From Roseburia sp. 1XD42-34 (GTDB lineage: Bacteria; Bacillota; Bacilli; Bacillales; Amphibacillaceae), in the NCBI RefSeq assembly GCF_009917385.1, contig NZ_QWLJ01000027.1, positions 1-60,871 on the forward strand: a DNA stretch of 60,871 nucleotides, in the 5' to 3' direction. The translations under genes and the position numbers were made by a program. The notes below the pieces were generated by a model. The model had not been told where the DNA came from. It searched no databases and worked only from the letters and a program-made list of their open reading frames with translations. Shown one piece after another: positions 33,665-43,905 of the stretch (the stretch's first letter is position 1; the number at the start of each line of letters is the position of its first letter).

Positions 33665-36600
33665 TTAGCTTTCTTCAACTTCTATATTAAGCTTACTAGC
33701 TTGTTGTGTCTCTTCTTCTTCTAATTCTCTCATATCAATTTCTTCTTCTTCACTAGATAACATCTTGACATCCATACCAAGACTTTGCAGTTCTTTGATT
33801 AGTACCTTGAAGGATTCAGGAACACCTGGTTCAGGTACATTATCCCCTTTGACAATGGATTCATATGTTTTCACACGTCCAACCACATCATCTGACTTAA
33901 CGGTTAGAATTTCCTGTAATGTGTAAGCTGCACCGTAAGCTTCTAGCGCCCAAACTTCCATCTCTCCAAATCGCTGACCACCAAATTGCGCTTTACCACC
34001 AAGCGGCTGTTGCGTAACAAGTGAGTATGGGCCAGTAGAGCGGGCGTGTAATTTATCATCGACCATATGGGCAAGCTTAATCATGTACATTACACCGACA
34101 GATACTCGATTATCAAACGGTTCTCCTGATCTTCCATCATAAAGAATTGTTTTCGCATCTCGAGGCATACCTGCTTCTTCTAGCGTCTCCCATACATCGT
34201 CTTCTGTAGCTCCATCAAATACTGGTGTTGCTACATGAAGCCCTAATGCGCGAGCAGCCATCCCTAAGTGAAGTTCAAACACCTGTCCGATATTCATACG
34301 TGACGGCACCCCTAGTGGGTTTAACATAATATCAATTGGTGTTCCATCAGGCAAAAATGGCATATCCTCTTCAGGAAGAATTTTGGAAATAACACCTTTG
34401 TTCCCGTGACGCCCTGCCATCTTATCGCCTTCATGGATTTTACGTTTCTGCACAATGTACACCCGTACAAGCTCATTTACGCCTGGAGGAAGCTCATCTC
34501 CGTCTTCCCGGTTAAAGATTTTAACATCAAGCACAATACCACCTGCACCGTGTGGAACGCGTAATGATGTATCTCGAACTTCACGAGCCTTTTCTCCAAA
34601 AATAGCGTGCAATAAGCGCTCTTCCGCAGACAACTCTGTTACACCTTTTGGAGTAACTTTTCCAACAAGTATATCTCCATCCGTCACTTCAGCACCAATG
34701 CGAATAATTCCATATTCATTCAGATTTTTCAATGCATCTTCCCCGACGTTAGGGATATCTCGAGTAATTTCTTCGGGTCCTAATTTTGTATCACGTGCTT
34801 CTGATTCATATTCTTCAATATGAATAGAAGTATAAACATCGTCTTTAACGAGTCGTTCGCTCATGATAATAGCGTCCTCATAGTTATAACCTTCCCAAGT
34901 CATAAAACCAACGAGAACATTTCGACCTAATGCCAATTCTCCATCTTCCATGGAAGGGCCGTCTGCAAGGATTTCTCCTTTGATTACCCGATCTCCTTCG
35001 CTTACAATCGGACGTTGATTATAACAAGTTCCTTGATTGGATCGGATATATTTCTGTAGTTTATAATGGTCGAGATCACCTTTTACTTCACGTCCACCCA
35101 CAACAGACGTTCTACGTACAAAAATTTGCTTTGCTTCAACGCGTTCTACAATTCCTTCATGACGACAAATGACCGCAGCACCAGAGTCCTTCCCATTTAC
35201 ATACTCCATTCCTGTACCTACAATTGGAGCCTCTGGCTTCATTAATGGGACAGCTTGACGTTGCATGTTTGCACCCATTAGCGCACGGTTAGAGTCATCA
35301 TTCTCAAGGAAAGGAATACATGCTGTCGCCGCAGATACAACTTGCTTCGGCGATACGTCCATATAATCAATTTTTTCTCGTGCAACAATGGTGTTTTCTC
35401 CACGAAAACGCGCAATAACCTCTTCATCCGAAAAATGACCGTCTTCTGTTAATTTTGCGTTTGCCTGAGCTACCACATAGTTGTCCTCTTCATCAGCTGT
35501 TAAATAATCGATTTGCGCTGTCACTTTACCCGTCTCTGGATCAACACGGCGATATGGTGTTTCAATAAAACCAAACTTATTCACTTTCGCAAAACTAGAA
35601 AGCGAGTTGATTAATCCAATATTTGGTCCCTCTGGTGTCTCAATTGGACACATACGACCATAATGCGAGTAATGAACGTCTCGAACTTCAAAGCCTGCAC
35701 GCTCTCGCGTTAAACCGCCTGGTCCTAATGCTGATAAACGTCGCTTATGCGTTAATTCTGCTAAAGGATTGGTTTGATCCATAAATTGTGACAACTGAGA
35801 GCTTCCAAAGAATTCTTTGATGGAAGCAATTACGGGACGAATATTAATTAATTGCTGTGGCGTAATACTTGAAGTGTCCTGAATTGACATTCTTTCACGT
35901 ACCACACGCTCCATTCGCGATAGACCGATGCGAAATTGGTTTTGTAATAATTCTCCGACAGAGCGAAGCCTTCGATTACCAAGATGGTCAATATCATCTG
36001 TTCCGCCTACTTGATGCAATAAATTAAAGAAATAGCTGATCGATGCTAAAATGTCAGCAGGCGTAATATTTTTCACACTTGCATCAACACCTGCATTGCC
36101 GATGACGTTTAACACCCGTTCTCCGCTTGGATCAGTAGGATCGATAATTTTGACGGTCTGCAGGATAATTGGTTCATCCAACACGCCATCTTTTGGCTGT
36201 AATTCCTGTTGACCGAGTTTTTCTTCTTCGCGTTCTAAATATGGTATTAATTTATCTAATAGTTTTCTTTCCAGTTTGTCACCTTTTTCAGCCAATACTT
36301 CTCCAGTTTCCTGGTCAACAACAGTCTCAGCTAGCACTTGGTTGAACAAACGATTTTTAATATGCAGCTTTTTATTCATTTTATAACGACCTACATGTGC
36401 CAGGTCATAACGCTTCGGATCAAAAAAGCGTGAGATTAATAAGCTTTTAGCATTGTCAACGGTAGGTGGTTCACCAGGACGTAAACGCTCGTAGATTTCC
36501 AGCAAAGCCTTTTCCGTTGTTTCTGTGTTATCTTTTTCGAGCGTGTTCTTCAGGTATTCATTATCACCTATGAGCTCAATGATTTCCTGATCACTGCCAA

Positions 36601-37201
36601 AACCAAGTGCTCGTAATAGTACGGTGATTGGCAATTTACGTGTACGATCAATCCGGACATGGACAACATCCTTCGCATCTGTTTCAAATTCCAACCATGC
36701 TCCACGATTCGGAATGACAGTTGCAGCTACGCCTCGTTTACCATTTTTATCAATTTTGTCATTGTAATAAACGCTTGGTGATCTTACAAGCTGAGATACA
36801 ATAACACGTTCTGCTCCATTAATGATAAATGTCCCTGTATCTGTCATTAAAGGGAAATCACCCATGAATACTTCCTGTTCTTTTACTTCGCCGGTTTCAT
36901 TATTAATTAAACGAACCTTCACACGAAGCGGAGCATTATAAGTAACATCTCGCTCTTTCGATTCATCTACAGGATATTTGGGCTCTCCTAAACTGTAATC
37001 AACAAATTCCAGTGATAAATTGCCGGTAAAGTCTTCAATTGGAGAAATGTCCTGAAACATTTCCCGTAGTCCCTCTTCTAAAAACCAATCATAAGAAGCG
37101 GTTTGGATTTCAATCAAATTCGGCAATTCTAGCACTTCGCTGATTCGTGCGTAGCTTCTGCGCTGGCGGTGCCGCCCATATTGAACTAGTTGTCCTGTCA
37201 A
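33665..37201 (-). CDS. rpoB: RNA polymerase beta subunit
   Basis: 1178 residues from TTG at 37201, which follows AAGGGG and gives the canonical (M)[19 protein letters not shown] start; the GTG three codons earlier runs into the ribosome-binding site. The rifampicin region ([20 protein letters not shown] and on) reads as the sensitive wild type. Operon with rpoC. An unlinked methyltransferase gene precedes it. Confidence 0.98.
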   Translation of the reverse strand: MTGQLVQYGRHRQRRSYARISEVLELPNLIEIQTASYDWFLEEGLREMFQDISPIEDFTGNLSLEFVDYSLGEPKYPVDESKERDVTYNAPLRVKVRLINNETGEVKEQEVFMGDFPLMTDTGTFIINGAERVIVSQLVRSPSVYYNDKIDKNGKRGVAATVIPNRGAWLEFETDAKDVVHVRIDRTRKLPITVLLRALGFGSDQEIIELIGDNEYLKNTLEKDNTETTEKALLEIYERLRPGEPPTVDNAKSLLISRFFDPKRYDLAHVGRYKMNKKLHIKNRLFNQVLAETVVDQETGEVLAEKGDKLERKLLDKLIPYLEREEEKLGQQELQPKDGVLDEPIILQTVKIIDPTDPSGERVLNVIGNAGVDASVKNITPADILASISYFFNLLHQVGGTDDIDHLGNRRLRSVGELLQNQFRIGLSRMERVVRERMSIQDTSSITPQQLINIRPVIASIKEFFGSSQLSQFMDQTNPLAELTHKRRLSALGPGGLTRERAGFEVRDVHYSHYGRMCPIETPEGPNIGLINSLSSFAKVNKFGFIETPYRRVDPETGKVTAQIDYLTADEEDNYVVAQANAKLTEDGHFSDEEVIARFRGENTIVAREKIDYMDVSPKQVVSAATACIPFLENDDSNRALMGANMQRQAVPLMKPEAPIVGTGMEYVNGKDSGAAVICRHEGIVERVEAKQIFVRRTSVVGGREVKGDLDHYKLQKYIRSNQGTCYNQRPIVSEGDRVIKGEILADGPSMEDGELALGRNVLVGFMTWEGYNYEDAIIMSERLVKDDVYTSIHIEEYESEARDTKLGPEEITRDIPNVGEDALKNLNEYGIIRIGAEVTDGDILVGKVTPKGVTELSAEERLLHAIFGEKAREVRDTSLRVPHGAGGIVLDVKIFNREDGDELPPGVNELVRVYIVQKRKIHEGDKMAGRHGNKGVISKILPEEDMPFLPDGTPIDIMLNPLGVPSRMNIGQVFELHLGMAARALGLHVATPVFDGATEDDVWETLEEAGMPRDAKTILYDGRSGEPFDNRVSVGVMYMIKLAHMVDDKLHARSTGPYSLVTQQPLGGKAQFGGQRFGEMEVWALEAYGAAYTLQEILTVKSDDVVGRVKTYESIVKGDNVPEPGVPESFKVLIKELQSLGMDVKMLSSEEEEIDMRELEEEETQQASKLNIEVEES

Positions 37202-37210
37202 CTGCTTCAC

Positions 37211-37667
37211 CCCTTAAATCATCCATTTTTTCGTAGATTGTCATTCTACGCAAAATTTATTATAATAAGAAAAACCAGTTAAAGCAGATGTTCAAAAAAG
37301 TCCGTTTAAACGATAGATCGATTCTCTCGATTTCGCTCTTTTTTGAACACATACTTAAAGAAGCGAAAAAGCCTCATTGGTTTTTCGAATATCAACCTTG
37401 GTATAAAAGTAATACAACACATACATAACAAACTTGCAATCAAGGATTACAAGTACCTATTTGCACTATGAGAAGTCAGTGTTTACTCTACACATATCAA
37501 ACTCTGCATAGCTGCTCTTGTATCAATAGAAAACAGATAAAAACTCCGATTTTACCATTGTTTCCCAACAATCATGAAATATACTAAGTGAATTTCATCA
37601 ATTATTCCCTTGACATAAAAAGCGCCATGTTAGCATTTTCCTATCTTACCATAAGACTTTCTCTCGG
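37211..37667. repeat. 457-bp rpoB upstream gap with two stem-loops
   Basis: No gene. Arms TGTTCAAAAAAG (37289-37300) and CTTTTTTGAACA (37338-37349) form a perfect 12-bp stem with a 37-nt loop, and CGTAGA/TCTACG (37232-37250) forms a small stem just before the rpoB ribosome-binding site. A TATAAT-like -10 lies between them on the minus strand without a clear -35. The larger stem resembles dispersed hairpins I recall from related genera; its role in rpoB expression is unknown. Confidence 0.5.
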
Positions 37668-38270
37668 TCAAACTTTTACTGCTCGAAAAAGATAATACCC
37701 TTTTCGCTTAGCTACGGTATGAACTTGTTGAAATATTTCTTCTAACTTTTTCTTTGCTGAAGGGGCTCCTTGTTTTTTTTGGATCACTACCCATAAAGCT
37801 CCGCCATGTTCTATTACCCGCTCTGCTTGAATAAACATTTCATGCACAACCTGCTTACCAGCACGTATAGGCGGATTCGTAACAACCGCAGCAAATGTCC
37901 GATTTTTAACAGCCGACAATTTATCACTCTGTATACAAGTAATGTTTTCTACCACATTTTGCGCTGCATTTCGTTTTGCTAATTCAACCGCACGTTCATT
38001 AATATCGATCATAAAAATATGACGTTCCTTATAGCGATCCGCTATTGTAATCCCAATGGGACCATAACCGCAACCAAGGTCTAGTATATCACCTGCTACG
38101 TCCGGAGCTGTAAAGTGTTCGATTAGAAAACGGCTACCAAAATCCACTTCGTTTTTCGAGAAGACACCTATATCACTCGTAAATGTAAATTTCTTATCGT
38201 TCGCGTTATATTGCCATGTTTTTGGTGAACTTATTGTTTGGGGTTTTTGTGAAAAGTAATGCTCACTCAT
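37668..38270 (-). CDS. RsmC-like class I methyltransferase (YbxB family)
   Basis: 200 residues from the ATG at 38270 (MSEHYFSQKP). SAM-binding motif DLGCGYGPIG, acidic strand MIDINERAV, and catalytic-type NPPIR, the small-domain form of the RsmC/RlmG group that makes m2G in rRNA. Substrate not proven. It sits between rplL and rpoB as ybxB does in B. subtilis. Confidence 0.88.
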   Translation of the reverse strand: MSEHYFSQKPQTISSPKTWQYNANDKKFTFTSDIGVFSKNEVDFGSRFLIEHFTAPDVAGDILDLGCGYGPIGITIADRYKERHIFMIDINERAVELAKRNAAQNVVENITCIQSDKLSAVKNRTFAAVVTNPPIRAGKQVVHEMFIQAERVIEHGGALWVVIQKKQGAPSAKKKLEEIFQQVHTVAKRKGYYLFRAVKV

Positions 38271-38392
38271 TCCGGCACCTACTTTAATCGTATTGAAGGT
38301 TTTTATCAACCATGCATGAATCCAACTTCAGTAAGTTGATAAGGCGAGGCTTCAATCAGTAGAGAGATCTTTATATTCCGCTAATTGTCAGC

Positions 38393-38555
38393 CACCGCAA
38401 GGGTAAGACCTAAAGGCCTTGAACAGAATCGGAATTTGTCATGCAGTTGGAACTTATTCTTCTCCTCTAGACTTTCCATTTCAAAGGATAAAAGAATCAG
38501 TCTACCTACTAGTTACAAACAGAATAACGATTCCGAACATTCGACTGGGGTATAT
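38393..38555. repeat. Degenerate family-B repeat between rplL and the methyltransferase gene
   Basis: CGCAAGGGTAAGACCTAAAGGCC (from 38397) and the following stretch resemble the repeats at 24598 and 47192. No open frame is credible here. It lies between the rplL terminator and the rsmC-like gene. Confidence 0.5.
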
Positions 38556-38557
38556 AG

Positions 38558-38590
38558 AAAGCTCGCCGCAATCAATACGACGAGCTCTTT
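38558..38590. terminator. rplL terminator
   Basis: AAAGCTCG and CGAGCTCTTT pair around a 15-nt loop, 13 bp after the rplL stop. On the minus strand the T-run is short (CTTTCTATA), so it may be leaky, allowing read-through towards rpoBC. Confidence 0.6.
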
Positions 38591-38602
38591 TATTGACAAA
38601 AA

Positions 38603-38968
38603 TTACTTAACTTCTACAGATGCACCTGCTTCTTCTAACTTACCTTTAACTTCTTCAGCGTCTTCTTTTGATACGCCTTCTTTAACTGCTTTTGGTGCAT
38701 TATCAACTAGTTCTTTCGCATCTTTTAGTCCTAAGCCAGTGATTTCGCGTACTGCTTTAACAACTTTAATTTTTGAAGCACCAGCCTCAGTAAGTACTAC
38801 ATCAAATTCTGTTTTCTCTTCAGCTGCTTCACCGCCGCCAGCAGCGCCAGCTACTGCTACAGGAGCTGCAGCTGTTACTCCAAATTCTTCTTCAATTGCT
38901 TTTACTAAATCATTTAGTTCTAATACAGACATTTCTTTAACCGCTTCAATGATTTGTTCTTTCGTCAT
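38603..38968 (-). CDS. rplL: 50S ribosomal protein L7/L12
   Basis: 121 residues: N-terminal dimerisation helices, an Ala/Gly-rich hinge ([14 protein letters not shown], about 32-50) and the factor-binding C-terminal domain ([23 protein letters not shown]). Forms the GTPase-recruiting stalk with L10. Confidence 0.97.
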   Translation of the reverse strand: MTKEQIIEAVKEMSVLELNDLVKAIEEEFGVTAAAPVAVAGAAGGGEAAEEKTEFDVVLTEAGASKIKVVKAVREITGLGLKDAKELVDNAPKAVKEGVSKEDAEEVKGKLEEAGASVEVK

Positions 38969-39016
38969 GATTGATTTCCTCCTAAATAAATGTTTTTTTA
39001 TACCGTTACACGCAAA

Positions 39017-39517
39017 TTATGCGCCTTGTTCTTCCTTTTGTTCAGCCACTGCCTTGGCTGCATAAGCAAGGTTGCGAATTGGTGCTTGAAGTACACTAAG
39101 AAGCATAGAAACCATACCTTCGTAGCTCGGAAGATCAGCAAGCTCTTGTACTTGTTCAAGTGTAGCAACGCTACCTTGAATAACACCGCCTTTGATTTCA
39201 AGGGCTTCATTCTCTTTAGCAAATTTTTTGATAATGCGCGCAGGAGCTACGGCATCATCTTTACTAAAGGCAATTGCAGATGGCCCAACTAAAATGTCGC
39301 TAAGCTCATTCAATTCAGCTGCTTCTACCGCACGGCGAGTCATCGTATTTTTGTAAACTTTGAACTCAATTCCTTCTTCACGCAATTGTTTTCGCAATTC
39401 TGTTACTGTAGCAACATCCAAACCACGATAGTCAACAACAACGACAGTTTCACTAGAAACAAACTTGTCTTTGATTTCTTCTACTAGCTGTTTCTTTTGC
39501 TCAATAATACTAGACAT
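39017..39517 (-). CDS. rplJ: 50S ribosomal protein L10
   Basis: 166 residues ([19 protein letters not shown] ... [21 protein letters not shown]) with the C-terminal helix that binds L12 dimers. First gene of the rplJ-rplL operon, under leader control. Confidence 0.97.
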   Translation of the reverse strand: MSSIIEQKKQLVEEIKDKFVSSETVVVVDYRGLDVATVTELRKQLREEGIEFKVYKNTMTRRAVEAAELNELSDILVGPSAIAFSKDDAVAPARIIKKFAKENEALEIKGGVIQGSVATLEQVQELADLPSYEGMVSMLLSVLQAPIRNLAYAAKAVAEQKEEQGA

Positions 39518-39574
39518 TCTTCCACCTCCTAGAAAAATACAAGATTATACCGTAATGGAACACAAGTGCAAATA

Positions 39575-39716
39575 AAAAACTCTCACGCAGACATGAGAGC
39601 TTATCAATTCATTGGAAAAACATAACGATCCAATTTATCTACAAACACCTCGGCAGGATGATTAAGCGGATATTTGCCCCTGCTGTCTACGGTACATCAT
39701 ATTTATTTTATTCACA
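39575..39716 (-). promoter_or_regulatory. L10 leader with attenuator terminator
   Basis: Between the promoter and rplJ the RNA carries the L10-leader-like stretch CCTGCCGAGGTG, ending in a perfect attenuator stem (CTCTCA / TGAGAG, 39575-39600) followed by six T. Known mode in Firmicutes: L10(L12)4 binds the leader and favours termination. Placement and terminator are seen; the Rfam match was not computed. Confidence 0.85.
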
Positions 39717-39722
39717 GATTAA

Positions 39723-39751
39723 AGTATAGCGAAACACAATGATAAAGTCAA
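39723..39751 (-). promoter_or_regulatory. rplJ-rplL promoter
   Basis: TTGACT (39746-39751) and TATACT (39723-39728) with 17-bp spacing, a strong sigma-A promoter right after the rplA stop. Confidence 0.85.
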
Positions 39752-39761
39752 CCCTTTTTCA

Positions 39762-40457
39762 TTATCGCACCATGTTAGAAACATCTACACGGATCCCTGG
39801 ACCCATTGTGGAAGATACAGAAGCATTTTTCATGTAAGTTCCCTTAGCTGCTTGAGGCTTCGCTTTTACAAGGGTTTCCGTAATGGCGACGAAGTTTTCA
39901 ATTAATTTTTCATTATCAAATGAAACTTTACCAATCGGCACATGAACGTTGGATGATTTATCAACACGATATTCCACTTTACCAGCTTTAACATCCTGGA
40001 TAGCTTTTTCCACATCAAATGTTACTGTTCCAGTCTTCGGATTCGGCATGAGCCCTTTTGGCCCTAATACTCTTCCCAATTTACCAACTTCAGCCATCAT
40101 GTCTGGAGTTGCTACGACAACATCAAAATCAAACCAGCCTTGATTGATTTTATTGATATAATCTGCGTCTCCTACATAGTCAGCACCAGCAGCTTCAGCC
40201 TCTTTTGCTTTTTCACCTTTAGCGAATACAAGCACGCGCTGTGTTTTCCCTGTCCCATTTGGTAAAACCATCGCTCCGCGAATTTGTTGGTCTGCTTTCT
40301 TAGGGTCAACACCTAAACGAAAAGCAGCTTCAACTGTTTCGTCGAAATTAGCTTTAGCAGTTTCTTTTACAAGTGCAATTGCTTCTGACACTTCATACGC
40401 TTTCGTACGATCAACAAGCTTCAATGCTTCTTGATGCTTTTTTCCTTTTTTAGCCAT
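39762..40457 (-). CDS. rplA: 50S ribosomal protein L1
   Basis: 231 residues ([21 protein letters not shown] ... [15 protein letters not shown]). Stalk protein at the E site; in many bacteria it represses translation of the L11-L1 mRNA. Separated from rplK by an unusually long spacer containing a terminator-like hairpin. Confidence 0.97.
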   Translation of the reverse strand: MAKKGKKHQEALKLVDRTKAYEVSEAIALVKETAKANFDETVEAAFRLGVDPKKADQQIRGAMVLPNGTGKTQRVLVFAKGEKAKEAEAAGADYVGDADYINKINQGWFDFDVVVATPDMMAEVGKLGRVLGPKGLMPNPKTGTVTFDVEKAIQDVKAGKVEYRVDKSSNVHVPIGKVSFDNEKLIENFVAITETLVKAKPQAAKGTYMKNASVSSTMGPGIRVDVSNMVR

Positions 40458-40572
40458 TTTATTTCCTCCTCAAATGTGGTTATAACGGTATTACCTCCCA
40501 CTTATAAAAGCGCGCAAGCTTCTATAAAGGCAAAGCTAATGATTAACCAGTCGGCTAACTCATCATCTTCAC

Positions 40573-40606
40573 GAAAAAGGTTGCGAAGGGGATCCAACCG
40601 CAACCT
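40573..40606 (-). terminator. Terminator-like hairpin between rplK and rplA
   Basis: AGGTTGCG and CGCAACCT form a perfect 8-bp stem (loop 13 nt) followed by TTTTT on the minus strand. Set within a 224-bp rplK-rplA spacer, it could attenuate rplA relative to rplK. Confidence 0.6.
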
Positions 40607-40681
40607 ATACCGTACTAGTAAAACTTCAAAAAATTAAAAACGAATAATTCACAACAAACAACGCTAAAAGGCAAGCACGAA

Positions 40682-41107
40682 TTAGTCTTCGATGTTAATA
40701 CCCATGCTGCGTGCAGTTCCTTCAACCATGCGCATCGCTGCTTCTACATCAGCAGCATTTAAGTCAGGCATTTTTGTTTCTGCGATTTCTTTTACTTTAT
40801 CGCGTTTAAGTGTTGCTACTTTATTACGATTCGGTTCACCTGAAGCAGTTTCAATGCCAGCTGCTTTTTTAAGTAATACAGCTGCAGGTGGAGTTTTTGT
40901 AATAAATGTAAATGAACGATCCTCAAACACTGTTATCTCAACAGGAATAATCATACCTGCTTGATCTTGCGTACGTGCATTAAATTCTTTACAAAAACCC
41001 ATGATATTAACACCGGCTTGACCAAGTGCTGGTCCTACTGGTGGTGCTGGGTTTGCTTTTCCAGCCGGGATTTGTAATTTTACAAGTTTAATCACTTTTT
41101 TAGCCAC
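40682..41107 (-). CDS. rplK: 50S ribosomal protein L11
   Basis: 141 residues from GTG at 41107, preceded by AAGGAGG at about 9 nt and giving (M)[21 protein letters not shown]; a GTG three codons earlier is too near the ribosome-binding site. L11 is needed for RelA-type stringent signalling and binds thiopeptides. Confidence 0.97.
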   Translation of the reverse strand: MAKKVIKLVKLQIPAGKANPAPPVGPALGQAGVNIMGFCKEFNARTQDQAGMIIPVEITVFEDRSFTFITKTPPAAVLLKKAAGIETASGEPNRNKVATLKRDKVKEIAETKMPDLNAADVEAAMRMVEGTARSMGINIED

Positions 41108-41214
41108 GAGACACACCTCCTTAAAGTCCGTGATGTGGTAATAGGGGTTCTTGTTTTTTCCCCTCCCACTCCAATTGATCTAACCTATTGGATAGATACA
41201 AGAATAACACAAAA

Positions 41215-41243
41215 ATTTTAGCATGAATAAAAGAAAAATGCAA
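41215..41243 (-). promoter_or_regulatory. rplK-rplA promoter
   Basis: TTGCAT (41238-41243) and TAAAAT (41215-41220), 17 bp apart, give a leader of about 100 nt before rplK. Confidence 0.75.
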
Positions 41244-41259
41244 GGAAATATAAAATTAT

Positions 41260-41808
41260 CTAGTCTAGCTTTTCTATTTGGGAGAAATCCAACTCGACAG
41301 GGGTATCTCTACCAAACATATTCACATGAACTTTTACTTTTTGTTTATCTACGTCTATATTCTCAACGGTACCAGTGAAATCTGTAAACGGTCCGTCCGT
41401 TACCCGGACATTCTCTTTGATTTCAAAATTAAATTGTACAGGCGTTTCCGCGACACCCATACGTTTTAGAACACTTTCGACTTCTTCGGGCAACAGTGGC
41501 GTTGGCTTGGTTCCACCACCACTTGACCCTATAAATCCTGTTACACCTGGAGTATTACGAACAACGTACCACGAATCGTCGGTCATAATCATTTCTGTTA
41601 GGACATAACCAGGGAAAAACTTCTTCTTCGTTATCTTTTTCTTCCCGTTTTTTATTTCCGTTTCCTCATCTTCAGGAACAATTACTCGGAAAATTTTATC
41701 TTCCATTCCCATAGACTCTACACGCTTTTCCAAGTTCGTTTTTACTTTATTTTCATACCCAGAATACGTATGTACGACATACCAATTTTTTTCCATGTTT
41801 TTGGACAA
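41260..41808 (-). CDS. nusG: Transcription elongation/antitermination factor NusG
   Basis: 182 residues: NGN domain (WYVVHTYSGYENKVKTNLEKR ... FPGYVLTEMIMTDDSWYVVRNTPG) and C-terminal KOW (VRVTDGPFTDFTGTVENID). The TTG at 41808 has AAGGA at 8 nt; the ATG four codons on (41796) gives the usual MEKNWYVV start but lacks a ribosome-binding site, so I keep TTG. Unlike the tight B. subtilis order, a terminator and a 250-nt leader separate it from secE. Confidence 0.95.
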   Translation of the reverse strand: MSKNMEKNWYVVHTYSGYENKVKTNLEKRVESMGMEDKIFRVIVPEDEETEIKNGKKKITKKKFFPGYVLTEMIMTDDSWYVVRNTPGVTGFIGSSGGGTKPTPLLPEEVESVLKRMGVAETPVQFNFEIKENVRVTDGPFTDFTGTVENIDVDKQKVKVHVNMFGRDTPVELDFSQIEKLD

Positions 41809-42058
41809 CGCTTTTGTCCTTCCCTCCCTTTCGGACCACTATATGTTATAGAGGTTGCACCAAAGATTCGGTAATCACAACAACGAATTTCAGCTACCAT
41901 ACTAATCGTCTGTTTTCCATGTCCTACCTGACCCTCTTTTGTATACGCACGATCGTTCATAAGTCTAAAACAGAGTTCTTTTCATCACTCCCACTGAAAC
42001 TAAAACTTCCAGACGGGTATAGAATGTTTAGCTGTAAACTATAATCTGCATCCAACCT

Positions 42059-42083
42059 AAAAAACCCGATTGATACCGGGTTT
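42059..42083 (-). terminator. Terminator between secE and nusG
   Basis: AAACCCG and CGGGTTT around an 8-nt loop, followed by six T on the minus strand. It lies 74 bp after secE and about 250 bp before nusG, implying separate or attenuated nusG expression. Confidence 0.75.
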
Positions 42084-42156
42084 CCACATAAGTTCTCATC
42101 TATTTCTTTTATCATTATAGCATAAAATCCAGACAAATATTCAATCTTTCGCGAAA

Positions 42157-42324
42157 TTAAAGTAAGTTTAGGATTTGCGTAATTCCAAGATCAATTAAAA
42201 AGAAGAATAAAGCTATAAAAGCTACCGTTGCAATAACAGTAATTGTATAACTCGTTAGCTCTTTCCTATTTGGCCAGCTAACTTTCTTCATTTCTCTTGA
42301 AACGTTTTTAAAGAAACGAAACAT
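42157..42324 (-). CDS. secE: Preprotein translocase subunit SecE
   Basis: 55 residues from ATG 42324 (MFRFFKNVSREMKKVSWPNRKE) after AGGGGGT: an amphipathic helix with the SWPNRKEL motif and one membrane segment (about 29-49). Clamps SecY. Earlier in-frame ATG at 42360 lacks a ribosome-binding site. Confidence 0.95.
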   Translation of the reverse strand: MFRFFKNVSREMKKVSWPNRKELTSYTITVIATVAFIALFFFLIDLGITQILNLL

Positions 42325-42411
42325 GCTTGTACCCCCTACAGCTGAAAATAACGACTTCATTTATCAGATATTAAATGCAATTATATCTTTTCACCACACT
42401 GCAGAAGGGAT

Positions 42412-42561
42412 TCATTTGGTTTCCTTATGCAATGTATGTTTACCGCAAAATTTACAATACTTATTTACTTCAAGCCGTACAGGTTGTGTGGATACATTTT
42501 TGTTCGTTGTATAATTTCTGTTAGCACAAACTGCACATGCTAAAGTGATTTTCTTATTCAT
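42412..42561 (-). CDS. rpmG: 50S ribosomal protein L33
   Basis: 49 residues read directly: [17 protein letters not shown] ... [15 protein letters not shown]. Two CxxC pairs (Cys9/12 and Cys36/39) make it the zinc-binding C+ form. Same place as rpmGB of B. subtilis, between sigH and secE; other L33 paralogues may exist elsewhere. Confidence 0.95.
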   Translation of the reverse strand: MNKKITLACAVCANRNYTTNKNVSTQPVRLEVNKYCKFCGKHTLHKETK

Positions 42562-42635
42562 CCTCTCACCTCAAGTAGGAGAGTTTCTGTTCCTTTCTTA
42601 ACTCTAGCACGGTTGCAAAAATGTGTCAAACATTA

Positions 42636-43289
42636 CTATGGCGCAATTTCCGTCTCCTCAATCAGTTGTTCTAGTTTCCGCTTCACTCTTTGCAATGCAT
42701 TATCAATGGATTTGACATGACGCTCTAACGCCACAGAAATTTCTTGATAGGTTCTCCCGTCTAAATATAGCTGAAGAACCTTCTTCTCTAACCCGCTTAA
42801 TAATTCAGATAATTTCATTTCCATATCGCCATATTTTTCCTGATTTATTAAAAGTTCTTGTGGGTCAATAGCTTTTGACCCAGCAATTACATCTAATAAC
42901 GTTCGATCTGTCTCCTCATCATAAATAGGCTTGTCCAAAGACACATACGAATTTAGCGGAATATGCTTTTGTCTCGTTGCTGTTTTGATCGCAGTAATTA
43001 TTTGTCTCGTTACACAAAGCTCCGCAAAAGCCTTGAACGAGGAGAGCTTGTCTCCATCATAATCGCGAATAGCCTTATATAAACCTATCATTCCCTCTTG
43101 GACAATGTCCTCCTTATCCGCACCAATTAAAAAATACGTGCGTGCTTTAGCACGTACAAAATTCCGATACTTGTGTATCAAATAATCTAAGGCGTGACTG
43201 TTCCCCCGATGAATAAGTTGCACAATTTTTTCATCATCCAACTTACTTAAGCGTTGTTCGCTCATCTCTATTTGGTTGACATTCACCAA
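42636..43289 (-). CDS. sigH: RNA polymerase sigma factor SigH
   Basis: 217 residues: region 2 (ALDYLIHKYRNFVRAKARTYFLIGADKEDIVQEGMIGLYKAIRDY) and region 4 (YQEISVALERHVKSIDNALQRVKRKLEQL) match Spo0H, the sigma factor for entry into sporulation and competence. TTG start at 43289 or GTG one codon on; both follow GGGGGG. Upstream neighbour rae1, as in B. subtilis. Confidence 0.95.
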   Translation of the reverse strand: MVNVNQIEMSEQRLSKLDDEKIVQLIHRGNSHALDYLIHKYRNFVRAKARTYFLIGADKEDIVQEGMIGLYKAIRDYDGDKLSSFKAFAELCVTRQIITAIKTATRQKHIPLNSYVSLDKPIYDEETDRTLLDVIAGSKAIDPQELLINQEKYGDMEMKLSELLSGLEKKVLQLYLDGRTYQEISVALERHVKSIDNALQRVKRKLEQLIEETEIAP

Positions 43290-43392
43290 GATGACCCCCC
43301 GACTACACCGCAGTCCATTTAGAACTAATTATACAGGAAGCGCTTTAAAGTCGTCAACACCGGAGATAAAGGCATTTCAACCAAGTAGAGCT

Positions 43393-43902
43393 CTACATTT
43401 GTCCTCTTCTCCATTTTTCAAATGTTTCCAACGTTTTCTGATCCAATGTGATTTTTGTGTTTGCTTGTTTCTTATAATGTTTCTCAATCGTTTTTTCTAT
43501 GTCCTGTTGCATATTGTTTGTTTCTATCCACAATTCTCGCGCTGATTTCCTTAATGCACCACTCCCAAAAATGGTGCGCTGCTCAGCGAAGTCCGACGTT
43601 GCCACATACACTTGGGTGCGAATATCTTTTACTTCCTTCACTAATTTTTCAATACATTCATCTGCGGTTTCTTTTTCTTTTGTATAGATCACTTCAATAT
43701 TAAAAGCTGTTGTCTTTGTCGCTACGCCATGTACATAATAAGCATCAAATACAACGATAACGCGATGCCCAGAGTAAGCCTGATACTCTGCCATCCATTC
43801 AATAAGCCGATCTCGGGCTTGTCCAATGTCCTTCTCCTTTAACCTTTGAAGTTCCTCCCACGCCCCTATGATGTTATATCCATCCACTATGACGACAATC
43901 AT
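43393..43902 (-). CDS. rae1: Ribosome-dependent mRNA endonuclease Rae1 (NYN domain)
   Basis: 169 residues with a NYN/PIN-like nuclease fold: catalytic VDGYNIIGAWEEL at the start, acidic residues in VVFDAY and ETADECIEKL, and TSDFAEQRTIFG. B. subtilis Rae1 (YacP) cuts specific mRNAs in the ribosomal A site. 3 bp after rlmB. Confidence 0.92.
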   Translation of the reverse strand: MIVVIVDGYNIIGAWEELQRLKEKDIGQARDRLIEWMAEYQAYSGHRVIVVFDAYYVHGVATKTTAFNIEVIYTKEKETADECIEKLVKEVKDIRTQVYVATSDFAEQRTIFGSGALRKSARELWIETNNMQQDIEKTIEKHYKKQANTKITLDQKTLETFEKWRRGQM

Positions 43903-43905
43903 CGC

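Noticed and set aside
38385..39065. 226-codon plus-strand frame antisense to rplL
   Set aside because: Shadow of the Ala/Glu-rich rplL codons; Ser/Ala-rich product with no domain.
41742..41960. 72-codon minus-strand frame before and into nusG
   Set aside because: Only a weak start signal and it runs out of frame into nusG; kept as a leader observation, not a gene.
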